DNA of 64,000 bases from Crateriforma conspicua (GTDB taxonomy: Bacteria > Planctomycetota > Planctomycetia > Pirellulales > Pirellulaceae), in the NCBI RefSeq assembly GCF_007752935.1, contig NZ_CP036319.1:4092001-4156000 (forward strand), written 5' to 3'. Shown one piece after another: positions 54,670 through 64,000 of the stretch. Made by a program: the position numbers and the translations under genes. How positions within the stretch are numbered: the stretch's first letter is position 1; each line of letters starts with the position of its first letter. The notes below the pieces were generated by a model that had not been told where the DNA came from, made no database searches, and saw only the letters and a list, made by a program, of their open reading frames with translations.

Positions 54670-57600
54670 ATGCGACAACTTGATGACCGGCGCCGACAAC
54701 CCTTTTTGGCATGCATCGTCTGGCTTCTGCTTTGCACCTCCACCCTCGCATCAGCGGATCAACCCGATCTGTCGAAGCTTCCCGCCGAAGCGTTACAGCA
54801 AACGGAAAACCTGATTGCGAACCCCAGCTTTGAAGACGGCTGGGACCAGTGGACGCCGCCCAAAGTCGCGCACCAAGTGGCCAAAAACGAATGGAAATCG
54901 GAACCGTACGAAGACTATCAATGGATCCGACAAGATTCCTTGGACGGCCAACAACACGTGCAAATCCGAAGCGATCAGTCGCAAACGATTTCCTTCAGCC
55001 CACGCCGCAGCGTCAAGGTCTATCGCGGTTGCACGTACCGTTTCCAAATCAGCTATCGCCGCCAATTGGCTGCGATGGAACCCAGCCGTACGACGCCTTC
55101 ACTGCGTGTCATCTTTCACGACGCCGATGGCAACGCGACGGTGAATGATCCGGACGGAAAGTACTACGTCTATCACGACACTCGTGACAAATCGACCAAC
55201 ACGGACGCTTGGACATCGGCGACCTACACCTTCACGGTGAACCCCAACAGTAACGTGGATCGCGTCAATCTGTCGGTCTTTCTGTACGACCAGGGAACCA
55301 TCGCTTTTGACAGCGCCGCGTTTTACAACGACACCGCACGGGGTCAAAGCGAACCCGACAAACCGACCACCCAATGGGTCGCCCTGTCATCACCGACGGT
55401 CGACAAAGCACGACCACAAATCGGCATCCGCCCGACAAGCGGTCCACTGACGATCGACGGCCGATCCGATGACGCCGGTTGGCAGTCCGTCCGTCCCCTG
55501 TCGCTGGTCCGAAGCATCGACGGCGGCAAATCATCCCCGACGACGACTTTCCAAGTCACCCGCGATGCCGATGCGATCTATTTCTTTGCCCGCGCGGTCG
55601 AAACGGGTCAAGAATCGCACCGTCATGGATCGGACCGGCGAAACGATCTGTCGATCCACAACCATGATTGCATCGACCTGTTCCTGCAGCCTGATCCCGC
55701 ATCCGGCACGTACTTTCAGATCACCATGAATCCCAAGGGTGGGCTGGTCACACGGAAATGGAACGGGCGTGACAACGAAGTCCCGTGGGTTCCCAGCGAC
55801 GTCGAAATCGCCGGACACATCGACTTTGATTACTGGACCGTCGAAGCGGCAATCCCATTGGATGCTTTGGGCGCGGCAAAGCCACTGCAAAGTTCGACTT
55901 GGGCCGCCAACGTGTGCCGCGCCGAAGTCCCCGGAACCCGCAACTGGAACGCTTGGTCGTACACCGGTGGTGATTTCCATCACCCCGATCGATTCGGTTG
56001 GTTTCGCTTCGTCGATCCGTCATCCGCCGCCGCTGACACGTTGTCGACAGTCAAAGGAACGGTACTGGACACGAACGGCAAACCGCTGGCGGGCATTCCG
56101 ATCAATGCGATGGGGCGGATCGAACGCACCAACGCCGACGGCGTTTTTCGTTTCGAAGACGTGGCGATCGGGACGCACCGGTTCGCCGTGATATCGCCGT
56201 TGCACGAACCAATGCAGGGCGACGTATCGGTCAAACGTGACTTTGAAAACATCGCGCCGATTCAAATCGAGCGACGCGACCCGTTCCGCGTTGCGTGCGA
56301 CATGCCGGCACCGGATCAAGCCCGGGCTGCACAATGGTTGTCGGCAAGCCTGACTGAACCGCCCGACATGGATCAGCCGTCGCCGCAGATCACTTCGATG
56401 GAATTGATCGCGGCCAGGGGCGAAACCAAAGCGTTCGCGGTGTCGGCGCTAGTTCATCAAGACTTGGCATCGCCATCGATCCAGCTTTCGGAATTGAAAT
56501 CCAACGAATCGGTGATCGGATCAACCGACCTCGCCGTGCGGTGGGTTCAGCGGATGCTTCAGCCGGTCCATTACCAGGGTCCCCAAGACGACGCGGTGTT
56601 CGTGTGGCGTTTCCTGTGGGACGAACCACCGGCGACGCTCTCGTCCGGACAACTTCGTTTGTTGGTGGGCACGATCGATGTTCCCGCCGACGCGCCGGCG
56701 GGAACGTACACCGGCCAATTGACGCTTCGGTCCGCCGATCAATCGGTCGCGACGTTGCCCGTTTCGCTGCGTGTCGGTGATTTTGAACTGCGATCGCCTG
56801 ACAAACGCGCCGGTGCCTTTCTGAACATCTCCAAGGGATCGCTTTTCCAAGCGGGGCCGCAATGGGAATCGGTCGTCATGCAAGACATGGCTGATCACCA
56901 AGCGACCACCATGCATTACTGGGCCGGGATTTCATTTGGTTCCGATGGCAAACCGGTAACCAGGGCGGCCGAACAGTCGCTGCGACTGCAGCAACAGTAC
57001 GGAATGAAGCCGCCGTATTCGATCAAGTTCTCAGTGGAACAATTGGCTCAGGTTCTGGGCGTGGAATTTCTGGACCGTCACGCCATCGATATCGAATCGT
57101 TGAAAGCCAAAGAAACGGAGTTTCGCGAAGCGGTTCAGCGGGGCGTCGCCGCGGTTGCGGACTTGGAAAAGCAATTCGGTTTGCCCGCAAACAGTCTGGT
57201 GCTGTTCTGGAGCGACGAAGTCTTCATCGGCCAGCGTTTGGAACCGTGGATTTACACCGCCAAGATCGTAAGGCAATACACGGACAATCCGATCGGTCTG
57301 ACCTTTGATCCGCGAGACGTCGAAAAATGGGATCGCGTCGAACCGTTGGTCGATGTCCCGTTCTTTCATGGACGCAACTTGGACCTGTGGTCGTCCGAAG
57401 AAAACCATTCTTACGATCAGCTTCGCCAACGCATCGACGCAAGCGGCGACGTGCCGTTCGCCTATTACAACATCATCCGCACCAGCATCACGCCGGAATA
57501 CGCGCGGCTGGTCAACGGATACTGGTTATGGCAAACCCCGGTGCATTCGCAAATGCATTGGACGTATTACTGGGGTGACCAGGACGCGATGGTCGGCGTC

Positions 57601-57918
57601 CGCGAAGGCGACCGGATCGCCCCGTTCTTTGCCTTGGCGGCCCCGCATCCCAGTCGCCCACAGATGTTAAGCACGCTGGATTGGGAAAACCTTCGTGAAG
57701 GCGTCACCGACCACCGCTATGTCGTCACGCTGGAACATGCCATCGAACGAGCCGGACCGGACAAGAAGGCCACGGTCGATCGGGCCAAACGATTTCTGGA
57801 ATCGCTTCGTCAAACCGGACCGGTGGTCGATGATGCCGCCCGGCAACTGGACGCCGCGGATTACGACAAACGCCGGACGGAAATGCACCGACTGATCAGC
57901 GAATTGATGTCCCGGTAG
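54670..57918 (+). CDS. Secreted CBM9-like and DUF4091-like glycosidase candidate
   Basis: A 1082-residue exported protein. Signal peptide CIVWLLLCTSTLASA; an N-terminal carbohydrate-binding-like domain (NLIANPSFEDGWDQWTPP, about 45-225); a CBM9-like domain (PLTIDGRSDDAGWQSVRPL, about 255-480); a carboxypeptidase-regulatory-like insert (GTVLDTNGKPLAGIPINAMG, about 465-540); then a beta-sandwich and a TIM-barrel-like domain with LVLFWSDEVFIGQRLEPWIY, YNIIRTSITPEYARLVNG, MHWTYYWG and LDWENLREGVTDHRYVVTLE, as in DUF4091/GH123-like proteins. It probably degrades a glycan; substrate unknown. ATG at 54670 at the signal peptide. Confidence 0.75.
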   Translation: MRQLDDRRRQPFLACIVWLLLCTSTLASADQPDLSKLPAEALQQTENLIANPSFEDGWDQWTPPKVAHQVAKNEWKSEPYEDYQWIRQDSLDGQQHVQIRSDQSQTISFSPRRSVKVYRGCTYRFQISYRRQLAAMEPSRTTPSLRVIFHDADGNATVNDPDGKYYVYHDTRDKSTNTDAWTSATYTFTVNPNSNVDRVNLSVFLYDQGTIAFDSAAFYNDTARGQSEPDKPTTQWVALSSPTVDKARPQIGIRPTSGPLTIDGRSDDAGWQSVRPLSLVRSIDGGKSSPTTTFQVTRDADAIYFFARAVETGQESHRHGSDRRNDLSIHNHDCIDLFLQPDPASGTYFQITMNPKGGLVTRKWNGRDNEVPWVPSDVEIAGHIDFDYWTVEAAIPLDALGAAKPLQSSTWAANVCRAEVPGTRNWNAWSYTGGDFHHPDRFGWFRFVDPSSAAADTLSTVKGTVLDTNGKPLAGIPINAMGRIERTNADGVFRFEDVAIGTHRFAVISPLHEPMQGDVSVKRDFENIAPIQIERRDPFRVACDMPAPDQARAAQWLSASLTEPPDMDQPSPQITSMELIAARGETKAFAVSALVHQDLASPSIQLSELKSNESVIGSTDLAVRWVQRMLQPVHYQGPQDDAVFVWRFLWDEPPATLSSGQLRLLVGTIDVPADAPAGTYTGQLTLRSADQSVATLPVSLRVGDFELRSPDKRAGAFLNISKGSLFQAGPQWESVVMQDMADHQATTMHYWAGISFGSDGKPVTRAAEQSLRLQQQYGMKPPYSIKFSVEQLAQVLGVEFLDRHAIDIESLKAKETEFREAVQRGVAAVADLEKQFGLPANSLVLFWSDEVFIGQRLEPWIYTAKIVRQYTDNPIGLTFDPRDVEKWDRVEPLVDVPFFHGRNLDLWSSEENHSYDQLRQRIDASGDVPFAYYNIIRTSITPEYARLVNGYWLWQTPVHSQMHWTYYWGDQDAMVGVREGDRIAPFFALAAPHPSRPQMLSTLDWENLREGVTDHRYVVTLEHAIERAGPDKKATVDRAKRFLESLRQTGPVVDDAARQLDAADYDKRRTEMHRLISELMSR

Positions 57919-58132
57919 GTCACGCTGTGCGTGAATCCCCCGTCATCCATTGTATGCCGTCATCCATTGCACGTCGGCGGGCGATCGAACGATCCGGCGC
58001 GTGGCTTGCGAATCCGCCGCGCCCGACGTCCAATGAAATGCGTAGTTCTTGATGGTGGGTCGCCGGATCGATTCGGGTTCGGTGTCGCCCCGCACCGTCC
58101 TTGCCCAATGACCGACCGTGTTGACCGTGCCC

Positions 58133-59293
58133 ATGCGTTTGATTGCTTTTCTGCTTTTCGTTTGCACCTCCTTCCTGACGGCTCCGGCAACGGAGGTGAC
58201 GCTCGGAACCAGTGACGGCGGAACGCGTACGGGGACCTTGCTGTCGATCGGCGTGGTGGAAGTGAACCTGGATCCCGGTGGTGCCGTCGCGTTGGATGAC
58301 GTGGAATCGCTGGTCCCGGCACAAACCGAATCGCGAACGGGGCCGACCATCCGAGTCACGCTTCGCAACGGGTCGGAGATCGCGGCACAACAGGTCAGCA
58401 CCGACGACGATCAGTTGGTGATTCAGCCGCGACGCCAGGACGATTTTCGGATCCCGTTGACCGATGTCCGATCCATCCGCTTTCGCCGCGCATCACCGGG
58501 AACGGACCCGAAGTGGTTGGGGTTGTTTGAAAGCGAAGGTCGCGGTGACTTGATTGCCGTGCGTCGTGAAGGGGACCAAATCGATTCGATCCGCGGCATC
58601 GTTTTGTCGATCAGCCCGGCGGCGGTGAAAGTTGATCTGGACGGATCGGAAGTCGACGCGCCGGTCGAAAAACTGGAAGGCATCATTCTGGGCGGTTCCG
58701 CCGAACCGGATCCGGCGTCCGCACCGATTCGCGTGGTCAACGCCTATGGTTCGACTTGGCTGGTTCGGTCGGTTCGACTGGACAACGGCGACGACCAACT
58801 TTCGTTGGATTTGGGATCCGGCACCAATCATCGGTTTCCCATCGACCAACTGAAACGCATCGATTGGGCGGGCGGCAGCACGTTGTTGGCGACCTTGGAA
58901 CCGGCCCAGCGTCGTTTTGGTTCCAGCCTGCCCGAATCGTCATCGGCGGACGTCACCGCGGCGTTGGACGCTTGGCTAGGTCCGGCGGTTGACCAGGAAC
59001 AAGACCTGTTGATCCCTGCCCAATCGTCGCTGGAATACCGCGTCGATCCCGATGTCAGCCGCTTGGTGGGAACCGTCCGACGTCACCAGCAAGTTCTGCG
59101 TGGCGGACGCGTCAAAGCGGCGATTCTGTGTGACGGCCAGCGGGTCTGGGAACAAGAGTTGACCGATTCATCGGCGGTCGGTTTTGATGTCCCGACGGCC
59201 GACGTTTCTCGGGTGCAATTACTTGTCGACGACATGGGTGACGGCGACGCGGGTGATCTGTTGCGTTGGATTCGCCCGCGTTTGGTGAAATAG
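58133..59293 (+). CDS. Exported NPCBM-like protein
   Basis: A 386-residue exported protein (signal peptide MRLIAFLLFVCTSFLTAPA). The first half is made of beta-strand repeats with GTLLSIGVVEVNLDPGGAVALDD-like units (residues about 20-190), reminiscent of small barrel modules. The C-terminus (about 270-386; DVSRLVGTVRRHQQVLRGG, VSRVQLLVDDMGDGDAGDLL) resembles NPCBM carbohydrate-binding domains. It lies 215 bp after the DUF4091-like gene and may belong to its function. Start ATG 58133; the GTG at 58118 is an alternative. Confidence 0.65.
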   Translation: MRLIAFLLFVCTSFLTAPATEVTLGTSDGGTRTGTLLSIGVVEVNLDPGGAVALDDVESLVPAQTESRTGPTIRVTLRNGSEIAAQQVSTDDDQLVIQPRRQDDFRIPLTDVRSIRFRRASPGTDPKWLGLFESEGRGDLIAVRREGDQIDSIRGIVLSISPAAVKVDLDGSEVDAPVEKLEGIILGGSAEPDPASAPIRVVNAYGSTWLVRSVRLDNGDDQLSLDLGSGTNHRFPIDQLKRIDWAGGSTLLATLEPAQRRFGSSLPESSSADVTAALDAWLGPAVDQEQDLLIPAQSSLEYRVDPDVSRLVGTVRRHQQVLRGGRVKAAILCDGQRVWEQELTDSSAVGFDVPTADVSRVQLLVDDMGDGDAGDLLRWIRPRLVK

Positions 59294-59308
59294 ATACCGC
59301 CAAACCGA

Positions 59309-62101
59309 CTAGCGGTCCGCGTACACCATCGTGCTTTCTTCCTTGGTCACCGGCACACTGGATTGTTCACTGACCACGATCGCCTTGATCAAGTGGCGTC
59401 CGGCTTGCAGCCCACGCACTTTGACGCGGTAAACCTGTTCTTGGCCGGCGTCCAGACGCGGGATCTTGTTGAAGTAAACGTTGCCATTGTTATCGCTTTG
59501 CGCGTCGCCCTCGGCAGCGATTAACTGCATGCCGCGTGGGATTTGCAACTGGACTTGCACGTTGGCGTCATCGCGTGACCCTGTGTTGGTGACACGGATT
59601 TCATAGGTGGTTTCACCCGCCTGTTCGATCGGATCGGCGGTGTCGGCGATTTGGAAGGTCAGTTCGGCCAGCGACTGGACCGACACGACCGACTGTTCCA
59701 CGGCGGCTTCGGAAAGGTCACTGACGGCTTCCAACCGTAACGCTTGTTCGCCTTCTTCGATCGGCAACAGCGTCAATTCGATTTCGCCTTCTTCGCCGGC
59801 GGGCAACTGGGCCAGTGACCAGATCACCGCGTGGCGATTGGGGTCGTATTGTCCCTGGTTGATCGTGCTGACGAACTGGAACCCGCGATCCAACTGGGCG
59901 ACCAGTTGGACGTTATGCGCGTCGGCGGTTCCCGCGTTGGCCAAGCGAATGTTGTAGGTCGCCTGGCGTTCCAGGAATCGCAGTTTCGGACCGTTCAATG
60001 CGACCTGCAGTTGCGGAGCAATGACTTGCAGATCGACCGCATGTTGGGATTCCAAACCGTTGTCGCCTCGGACCCGGACCAGGTTGCGAACCATGCCGGG
60101 TTTGACGGCGGTCATCCGCAGCAATTCGCGTCGAGTTTCGCCGGGCTGCAGCACGCCGATTCGGTTGTCCAACTGGCGACCGTTTCGGTGCTGCAATTGT
60201 TCGGGAACGTCTTCTTGGATGATGATATTTTCGGCGGCACCGGATCCCGGGTTGCTGACCTCCAGTTCGATTTCGACTTGTTGGCCGATCAAGACCTGTT
60301 GCGGCGCCCGTTGGACGATTTCCAATTGGGGACGTGTGCTGCGGGTGCGTACCGACGCGGCGGCTTCGAAGGTGACGCGGGCCACGCTGCCCAGTTCGCC
60401 TTCCTGTCGCGGCATCAGTTGCAGGGTAATCGTCTGCTCGCCGCCCGGTTCCAGGCTGCCCAATTGCCACAACAATCGCCCGTCGCCGGACATGGTGGGG
60501 CCGGGCATCGCGTCGACCAGTTCCATGCCTTGTGGGACTTGATCGTGAACGCGAACGTCCAAGGCTTCGACCGAACCGACGTTTCGCACGGTGATCGAAA
60601 ACGATGCCGGCTGGCCGACGCGGACTTCGGCGGGTGCACGCTTGTGGATCACAACGCTGGGCGTCTGCACGCCATCAAAGCGGCGGTCGCCCGGTGTGCC
60701 GGCGGCAACTTGAGCGGAATCGGTCGGCAGGGTTGACGCGTTGAATCCGCCGGCGGCCGGCGGGTTCTGGTTTCGCATTTGTGCCGACGCGGGCATGCCA
60801 TAACCATTGCCGGCACTTTGCGTCGGCGGCGCCGACATGTTCGATGATTGGGCCGGCAAATCATAGGATGTCGGTGCCGCATTGTTGGCACCAAATCCCA
60901 TGGCCGCGCCACCAGCGTTGGCCGCATAAGAATCGGCCTGGCTTGCCGCAGTCGCCGCGTCGTAAGCGGCAGCAGCGGACGAAGGCTGGGCAGGCGTTTG
61001 CTGGGCAGGTGATTGCTGGGCAAAGGTCGGTGGTTCGGACTGCATCAGCCCATTGCCTGCGGGCGACGCAGCCGACGGTTCTGGTGAACGCGTCGCCGCA
61101 GCGTCCGCAAACGAACCGGCGCCCGAGTCGGCGAATCCTTGGGGTTGTACGTCGAAAGCCTGCGGCTGGGGTGCGGTGTCTTCAGGGGCGGCATCCTGGG
61201 ATGCGGCGGCCATGGCGGGCAGAGGTTGCAGCTGGCTGGCATCAGCGGCGGCTTCGCGAAGCCCGTTGGACGGAGGCACTGATTGCGGGTCGGCGAAATC
61301 GCCGGCGGGTGCAAACGAACCGTACGCGGACGCATCGGCCGCGAAGCCACCCACCTGTGCCGGATCAGCCGTCGGGGGTGCCGCCATTTCCATGGGTTCG
61401 GGAACCGGCGAGGCATCGCCAGCGGCCATCGATGCGGCGGCGGGTTCTGGCACAAAATCGCCCGGCGACCCGGCAACCTCGGCTGGTTGGAAATCACCAA
61501 GGGTCGGCATTTGCAGACCGGTTCCGGCGGCAGGCTCGGGGAATCCGCCGGCCGGTGGTTCGGGGAAATCTTCCGCCGCGGGCTGGCTGAATGCTTCGGC
61601 GGCCGACGCCGTTGCTTCCGCGGCCAAGTCGGACGCAGCGGATGCCTCGGGATCGGTATCGGATTCGGCAAAGGTCGGCGGGCTGACCGAGAACATCGAC
61701 GCGGCACCTTGGGCCAGCGATCGAGCAGCGTCCTGGACATCCGCTGCCGGGGTGTCGGCGATTTCGGCACCCGCGGGATCAAACGAAACATTGAAACCCG
61801 CTGCGGATGCGTTGCCACCGTCTTGTGACGCGGGGTCGACCGGTTCGTTATGCGCGACTTGCATCACGTTGCCACCCGACCATGGCGATGTCGTGGCGTC
61901 GTTGGCGGTCGACGGTCCATCAATCGGCTGCAAATCGGCCATCGCGATCGCGGTGGTCGGCGCACGCATTTCCGTTTGGTCGGGAACATCCCAATCGGAT
62001 TCGTTGGTTCCGCTGGAATCTTTCTGGGCCTGAGCAGCGGCGAGCGCTCCCAGAAGAATCGTGGTGGCACCGGCAGCAATCTGAACGCCAAAGCGTTTCA
62101 T
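59309..62101 (-). CDS. Envelope protein with Ala/Pro-rich region and four DUF11 repeats
   Basis: A 930-residue exported protein: signal peptide KRFGVQIAAGATTILLGALA; a low-complexity Ala/Pro/Gln-rich stretch of about 450 residues (about 30-480); then four DUF11-like beta domains (about 482-930), each opening with a pattern like VIHKRAPAEVRVGQPASFSI, LEIVQRAPQQVLIGQQVEIE and so on, ending with GRHLIKAIVVSEQS. DUF11 repeats occur in OmcB-like cell-wall proteins of chlamydiae and planctomycetes. The ATG at 62099-62101 has AAGGA at 9 bases, better than the ATG 9 bases upstream. It is likely a structural surface protein. Confidence 0.8.
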   Translation of the reverse strand: MKRFGVQIAAGATTILLGALAAAQAQKDSSGTNESDWDVPDQTEMRAPTTAIAMADLQPIDGPSTANDATTSPWSGGNVMQVAHNEPVDPASQDGGNASAAGFNVSFDPAGAEIADTPAADVQDAARSLAQGAASMFSVSPPTFAESDTDPEASAASDLAAEATASAAEAFSQPAAEDFPEPPAGGFPEPAAGTGLQMPTLGDFQPAEVAGSPGDFVPEPAAASMAAGDASPVPEPMEMAAPPTADPAQVGGFAADASAYGSFAPAGDFADPQSVPPSNGLREAAADASQLQPLPAMAAASQDAAPEDTAPQPQAFDVQPQGFADSGAGSFADAAATRSPEPSAASPAGNGLMQSEPPTFAQQSPAQQTPAQPSSAAAAYDAATAASQADSYAANAGGAAMGFGANNAAPTSYDLPAQSSNMSAPPTQSAGNGYGMPASAQMRNQNPPAAGGFNASTLPTDSAQVAAGTPGDRRFDGVQTPSVVIHKRAPAEVRVGQPASFSITVRNVGSVEALDVRVHDQVPQGMELVDAMPGPTMSGDGRLLWQLGSLEPGGEQTITLQLMPRQEGELGSVARVTFEAAASVRTRSTRPQLEIVQRAPQQVLIGQQVEIELEVSNPGSGAAENIIIQEDVPEQLQHRNGRQLDNRIGVLQPGETRRELLRMTAVKPGMVRNLVRVRGDNGLESQHAVDLQVIAPQLQVALNGPKLRFLERQATYNIRLANAGTADAHNVQLVAQLDRGFQFVSTINQGQYDPNRHAVIWSLAQLPAGEEGEIELTLLPIEEGEQALRLEAVSDLSEAAVEQSVVSVQSLAELTFQIADTADPIEQAGETTYEIRVTNTGSRDDANVQVQLQIPRGMQLIAAEGDAQSDNNGNVYFNKIPRLDAGQEQVYRVKVRGLQAGRHLIKAIVVSEQSSVPVTKEESTMVYADR

Positions 62102-62155
62102 CGTTCGCATTCCTTTGCGAGGGTTCGTGGTCCTGCGGAGTTTCCCGTACCAAAT

Positions 62156-64000
62156 TTAGGACTTGAGCGAAAAGGTCAAAAGATCGACAAGTTTCTTGTC
62201 GCCCGCCGCCGTTCGCTCGGCTCGCTTCAGATTTGCCAGGGTTTTCCAGGCCGGATGGGTACTGGTGGGACGGTGCTCGTGGGCCAAATCCAAGATCTGG
62301 GCGATCGAGATTTTTTCCGCCGGCTTGGCCAACGTCAGCGCCATGTCTTCGCCCGCGCCGCCGCTGACGTGTCGCAGCATGCCGCCTTCGACCAGCCACT
62401 GTTCCAACTCGCGGACCACTCGACTGGACAAACCCAGCCGATCCGCCAACTCTTGTCGCCCGACGACACGTCCGTCCTGAAACGCCGCAGCGACCTCCGT
62501 CATGATCGGCAGCATCCAATCCGGATCACCGGCGGGTAATTCATCCCGTTCCCGATCATCACGGCTTAGCGGCCGACCGTTCAGCATCTGCAGCGTGTAG
62601 GTCAGGATCAGCCCGAACAAGACGATCAGCCACGTGACATAGATCCAAAACAGGAACAACGGAATCAGCCCCAGCGATCCATACAGTGCCGAATAGGGAA
62701 CCGCTTTGGCGACATAAACCCGAAAGCCGAACTTGGCCGCTTCCCACATCAATGCACTGACTGCCGCTCCGGCCGCCGCCGCTCGGACCGAAACATGGGT
62801 GTTGGGCATCAATGCGTACAGCAAGAACATCAACACCCAACTGGCCAGCATCGACAACAAGTGATTCAACACCACCGCGGCCATGCCCGCACTGCCGCCG
62901 ACCCAATCGACGTTGCCCACCCACGCGATCAATTGGCCCGATAAATACAGGCTCATCGCCAACAGTCCGCTGCCCAACGTGATGATCGACCAATGGATCG
63001 CCACGCGGATGTGGATCGGACGCTTGCTGGGTGCGTCGTAGATGCGATTGAACAAGTGTTCGACCGAATCAGCCAACGCGATGGCCGCATAGACAAACAA
63101 CAACAAACCGAACACACCGACCGAAGCGAAATCGACGGTCGCGATCTTGCTGGTCACTTCGTGAAGCGTCTTGCGAATGCTGGCACGTGTTCGCAGCGCT
63201 GTTTCACGCTCGTCGGTTTTGTCCGCGGGATCCGATTCGTCCTCCACCGCTTCGTCGTTTCCGGTGGAATCATTGGACGCACCAGGCTCGGTCGCAACGA
63301 TGTCCGTCGGAAGGGTGGCTACGTCGCCAGCGCCCGATATCGGCCTGGACTGGTCGTCGGACTGGGCCACAAGCGGATCGTCTGGAACATCATCGTCGCC
63401 AGGTGCTTCGTCCGAACCCGATTCGTCGTCATCGCCTTTGGCCGCGGATTCGCCATCAATCAAGTCGGACTTGGGAGGCAACTGGACGTCATCGGCAACC
63501 GTGGCTGCTGGATCGATCGGATCGTCCGTCGGATCGACGTCGACCAATTCCCTGGCGGGCAGCAACGTGGCGTCAACGGTTTCCTGATCGGCAGCTTCCT
63601 GATCGTCGTTTTTCTGACGATCCGATTCTTGGACGTCGACGTCGGAATCCGCGTCGCCAGCCGGTCGCTGGATATAGTCTTCCGGAATTTCGGGGACGCC
63701 GAAGAACGAGTACAGCTGATTCTCGACGCGGTTCTGGACGTCTTCCAAACCGCCAAAGACGCGGAACATGACCAACCCCAGCACAACGACCGGGATCAAC
63801 GAAAAAATCGTGCGGTACGTCAGCTCCGCCGCCATGCCTTCGGCGCGGTGCCGATTCAATTGTCGGCCGCAGTGGATCGCCAGATCCCACGCATAGCGGA
63901 CCTGGTGCTGGCCACGAGTCAGCTGTTCGCGGGGCCGTCGCACCGCATCAAGCAGATAGTTCCAGTATTCAGACAATTCGCTGGGCCAGAATCGGGAAGG
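62156..64000 (-). CDS. YihY/BrkB-family membrane protein with acidic insert, 5' end cut
   Basis: The frame is open to the window edge; an in-frame TTG at 63976 is the only start seen, so the true start is likely outside. Seen: membrane helix 1 (AELTYRTIFSLIPVVVLGLVM), a long acidic stretch (about 170 residues rich in Asp/Glu with poly-acidic runs), then helices with VGVFGLLLFVYAAIALADSV, IITLGSGLLAMSLYLSGQLI, LLSMLASWVLMFLLYALMPN, FGFRVYVAKAVPYSALYGSL and WLIVLFGLILTYTLQML, which match YihY. The C-terminus (about 100 residues) looks like a winged helix (VGRQELADRLGLSSRVVREL). The insert is unusual. Function unknown; YihY proteins are poorly understood. Confidence 0.8.
   Translation of the reverse strand, partial: PSRFWPSELSEYWNYLLDAVRRPREQLTRGQHQVRYAWDLAIHCGRQLNRHRAEGMAAELTYRTIFSLIPVVVLGLVMFRVFGGLEDVQNRVENQLYSFFGVPEIPEDYIQRPAGDADSDVDVQESDRQKNDDQEAADQETVDATLLPARELVDVDPTDDPIDPAATVADDVQLPPKSDLIDGESAAKGDDDESGSDEAPGDDDVPDDPLVAQSDDQSRPISGAGDVATLPTDIVATEPGASNDSTGNDEAVEDESDPADKTDERETALRTRASIRKTLHEVTSKIATVDFASVGVFGLLLFVYAAIALADSVEHLFNRIYDAPSKRPIHIRVAIHWSIITLGSGLLAMSLYLSGQLIAWVGNVDWVGGSAGMAAVVLNHLLSMLASWVLMFLLYALMPNTHVSVRAAAAGAAVSALMWEAAKFGFRVYVAKAVPYSALYGSLGLIPLFLFWIYVTWLIVLFGLILTYTLQMLNGRPLSRDDRERDELPAGDPDWMLPIMTEVAAAFQDGRVVGRQELADRLGLSSRVVRELEQWLVEGGMLRHVSGGAGEDMALTLAKPAEKISIAQILDLAHEHRPTSTHPAWKTLANLKRAERTAAGDKKLVDLLTFSLKS

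Overview
The window looks like the chromosome of a planctomycete of the Pirellulaceae type (relatives of Rhodopirellula). The reasons are the many secreted glycoside hydrolases and sulfatases, a PVC-type heme-binding CxxCH protein with heat-like repeats, a Tat-exported Gfo/Idh/MocA oxidoreductase, DUF3472, DUF11 and VWA envelope proteins, two GroEL copies around one GroES, wide gene spacing and GC-rich coding DNA. No rRNA, tRNA or CRISPR array was recognised.

Layout. (1) 1-3250: an NtrB-like sensor kinase, cut by the left edge, is divergent from a His/Cys/Gly-rich exported protein and a DUF4405 cytochrome-b-like membrane protein. The tail of the DUF4405 gene overlaps, on the opposite strand, a dead 3' fragment of a Gfo/Idh/MocA gene next to a short tandem repeat and dispersed-repeat DNA. 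(2) 3.9-8.0 kb: an AcuI-type reductase, a TIGR03571-type luciferase-like oxidoreductase, a metallophosphoesterase and a degenerate Nudix protein. (3) 8.3-30.6 kb: a carbohydrate and sulfate-ester region. It holds a polysaccharide-lyase/GH97 fusion, a GH51-like arabinofuranosidase, a DUF3472 protein, a parvulin, an alkylsulfatase-like MBL enzyme, a QorB/MarR pair with a visible promoter and operator, a UroD-family protein, an agarase-like protein whose catalytic glutamates seem to be missing, a GH5-like enzyme, a Gfo/Idh/MocA enzyme, a PVC cytochrome, a type I sulfatase and a TsdA-like diheme cytochrome. (4) 30.6-39.6 kb: housekeeping genes tex, cls, an endonuclease/exonuclease/phosphatase protein, purM and glgX. 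(5) 40.1-46.4 kb: a chaperone island groEL-groES-groEL-dnaJ-grpE-fmdB, all on one strand, with no dnaK; strong hairpins were noted in three of its gaps (groEL/groES, groES/groEL and groEL/dnaJ). (6) 46.5-48.2 kb: a 1.66-kb transposon with 17-bp terminal inverted repeats, inserted in a palindromic dispersed repeat. (7) 48.6-64 kb: a polyprenyl synthase, a 1439-aa multidomain VWA protein with Gly-Met repeats, a CBM9/DUF4091-type protein, a secreted NPCBM-like protein, a DUF11 envelope protein with a very long Ala/Pro-rich region, and a YihY-family membrane protein with an acidic insert, cut by the right edge.

How the genes may work together: the secreted hydrolases, lyases and sulfatases of region 3 would remove sulfate and cleave a complex, probably algal, polysaccharide. 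The oxidoreductase and cytochromes around them would serve the released sugars and sulfur compounds. This is inference from families; no SusC/SusD pair is present, as expected for planctomycetes. Region 5 is a protein-folding operon. Regions 1 and 7 hold the least understood architectures.
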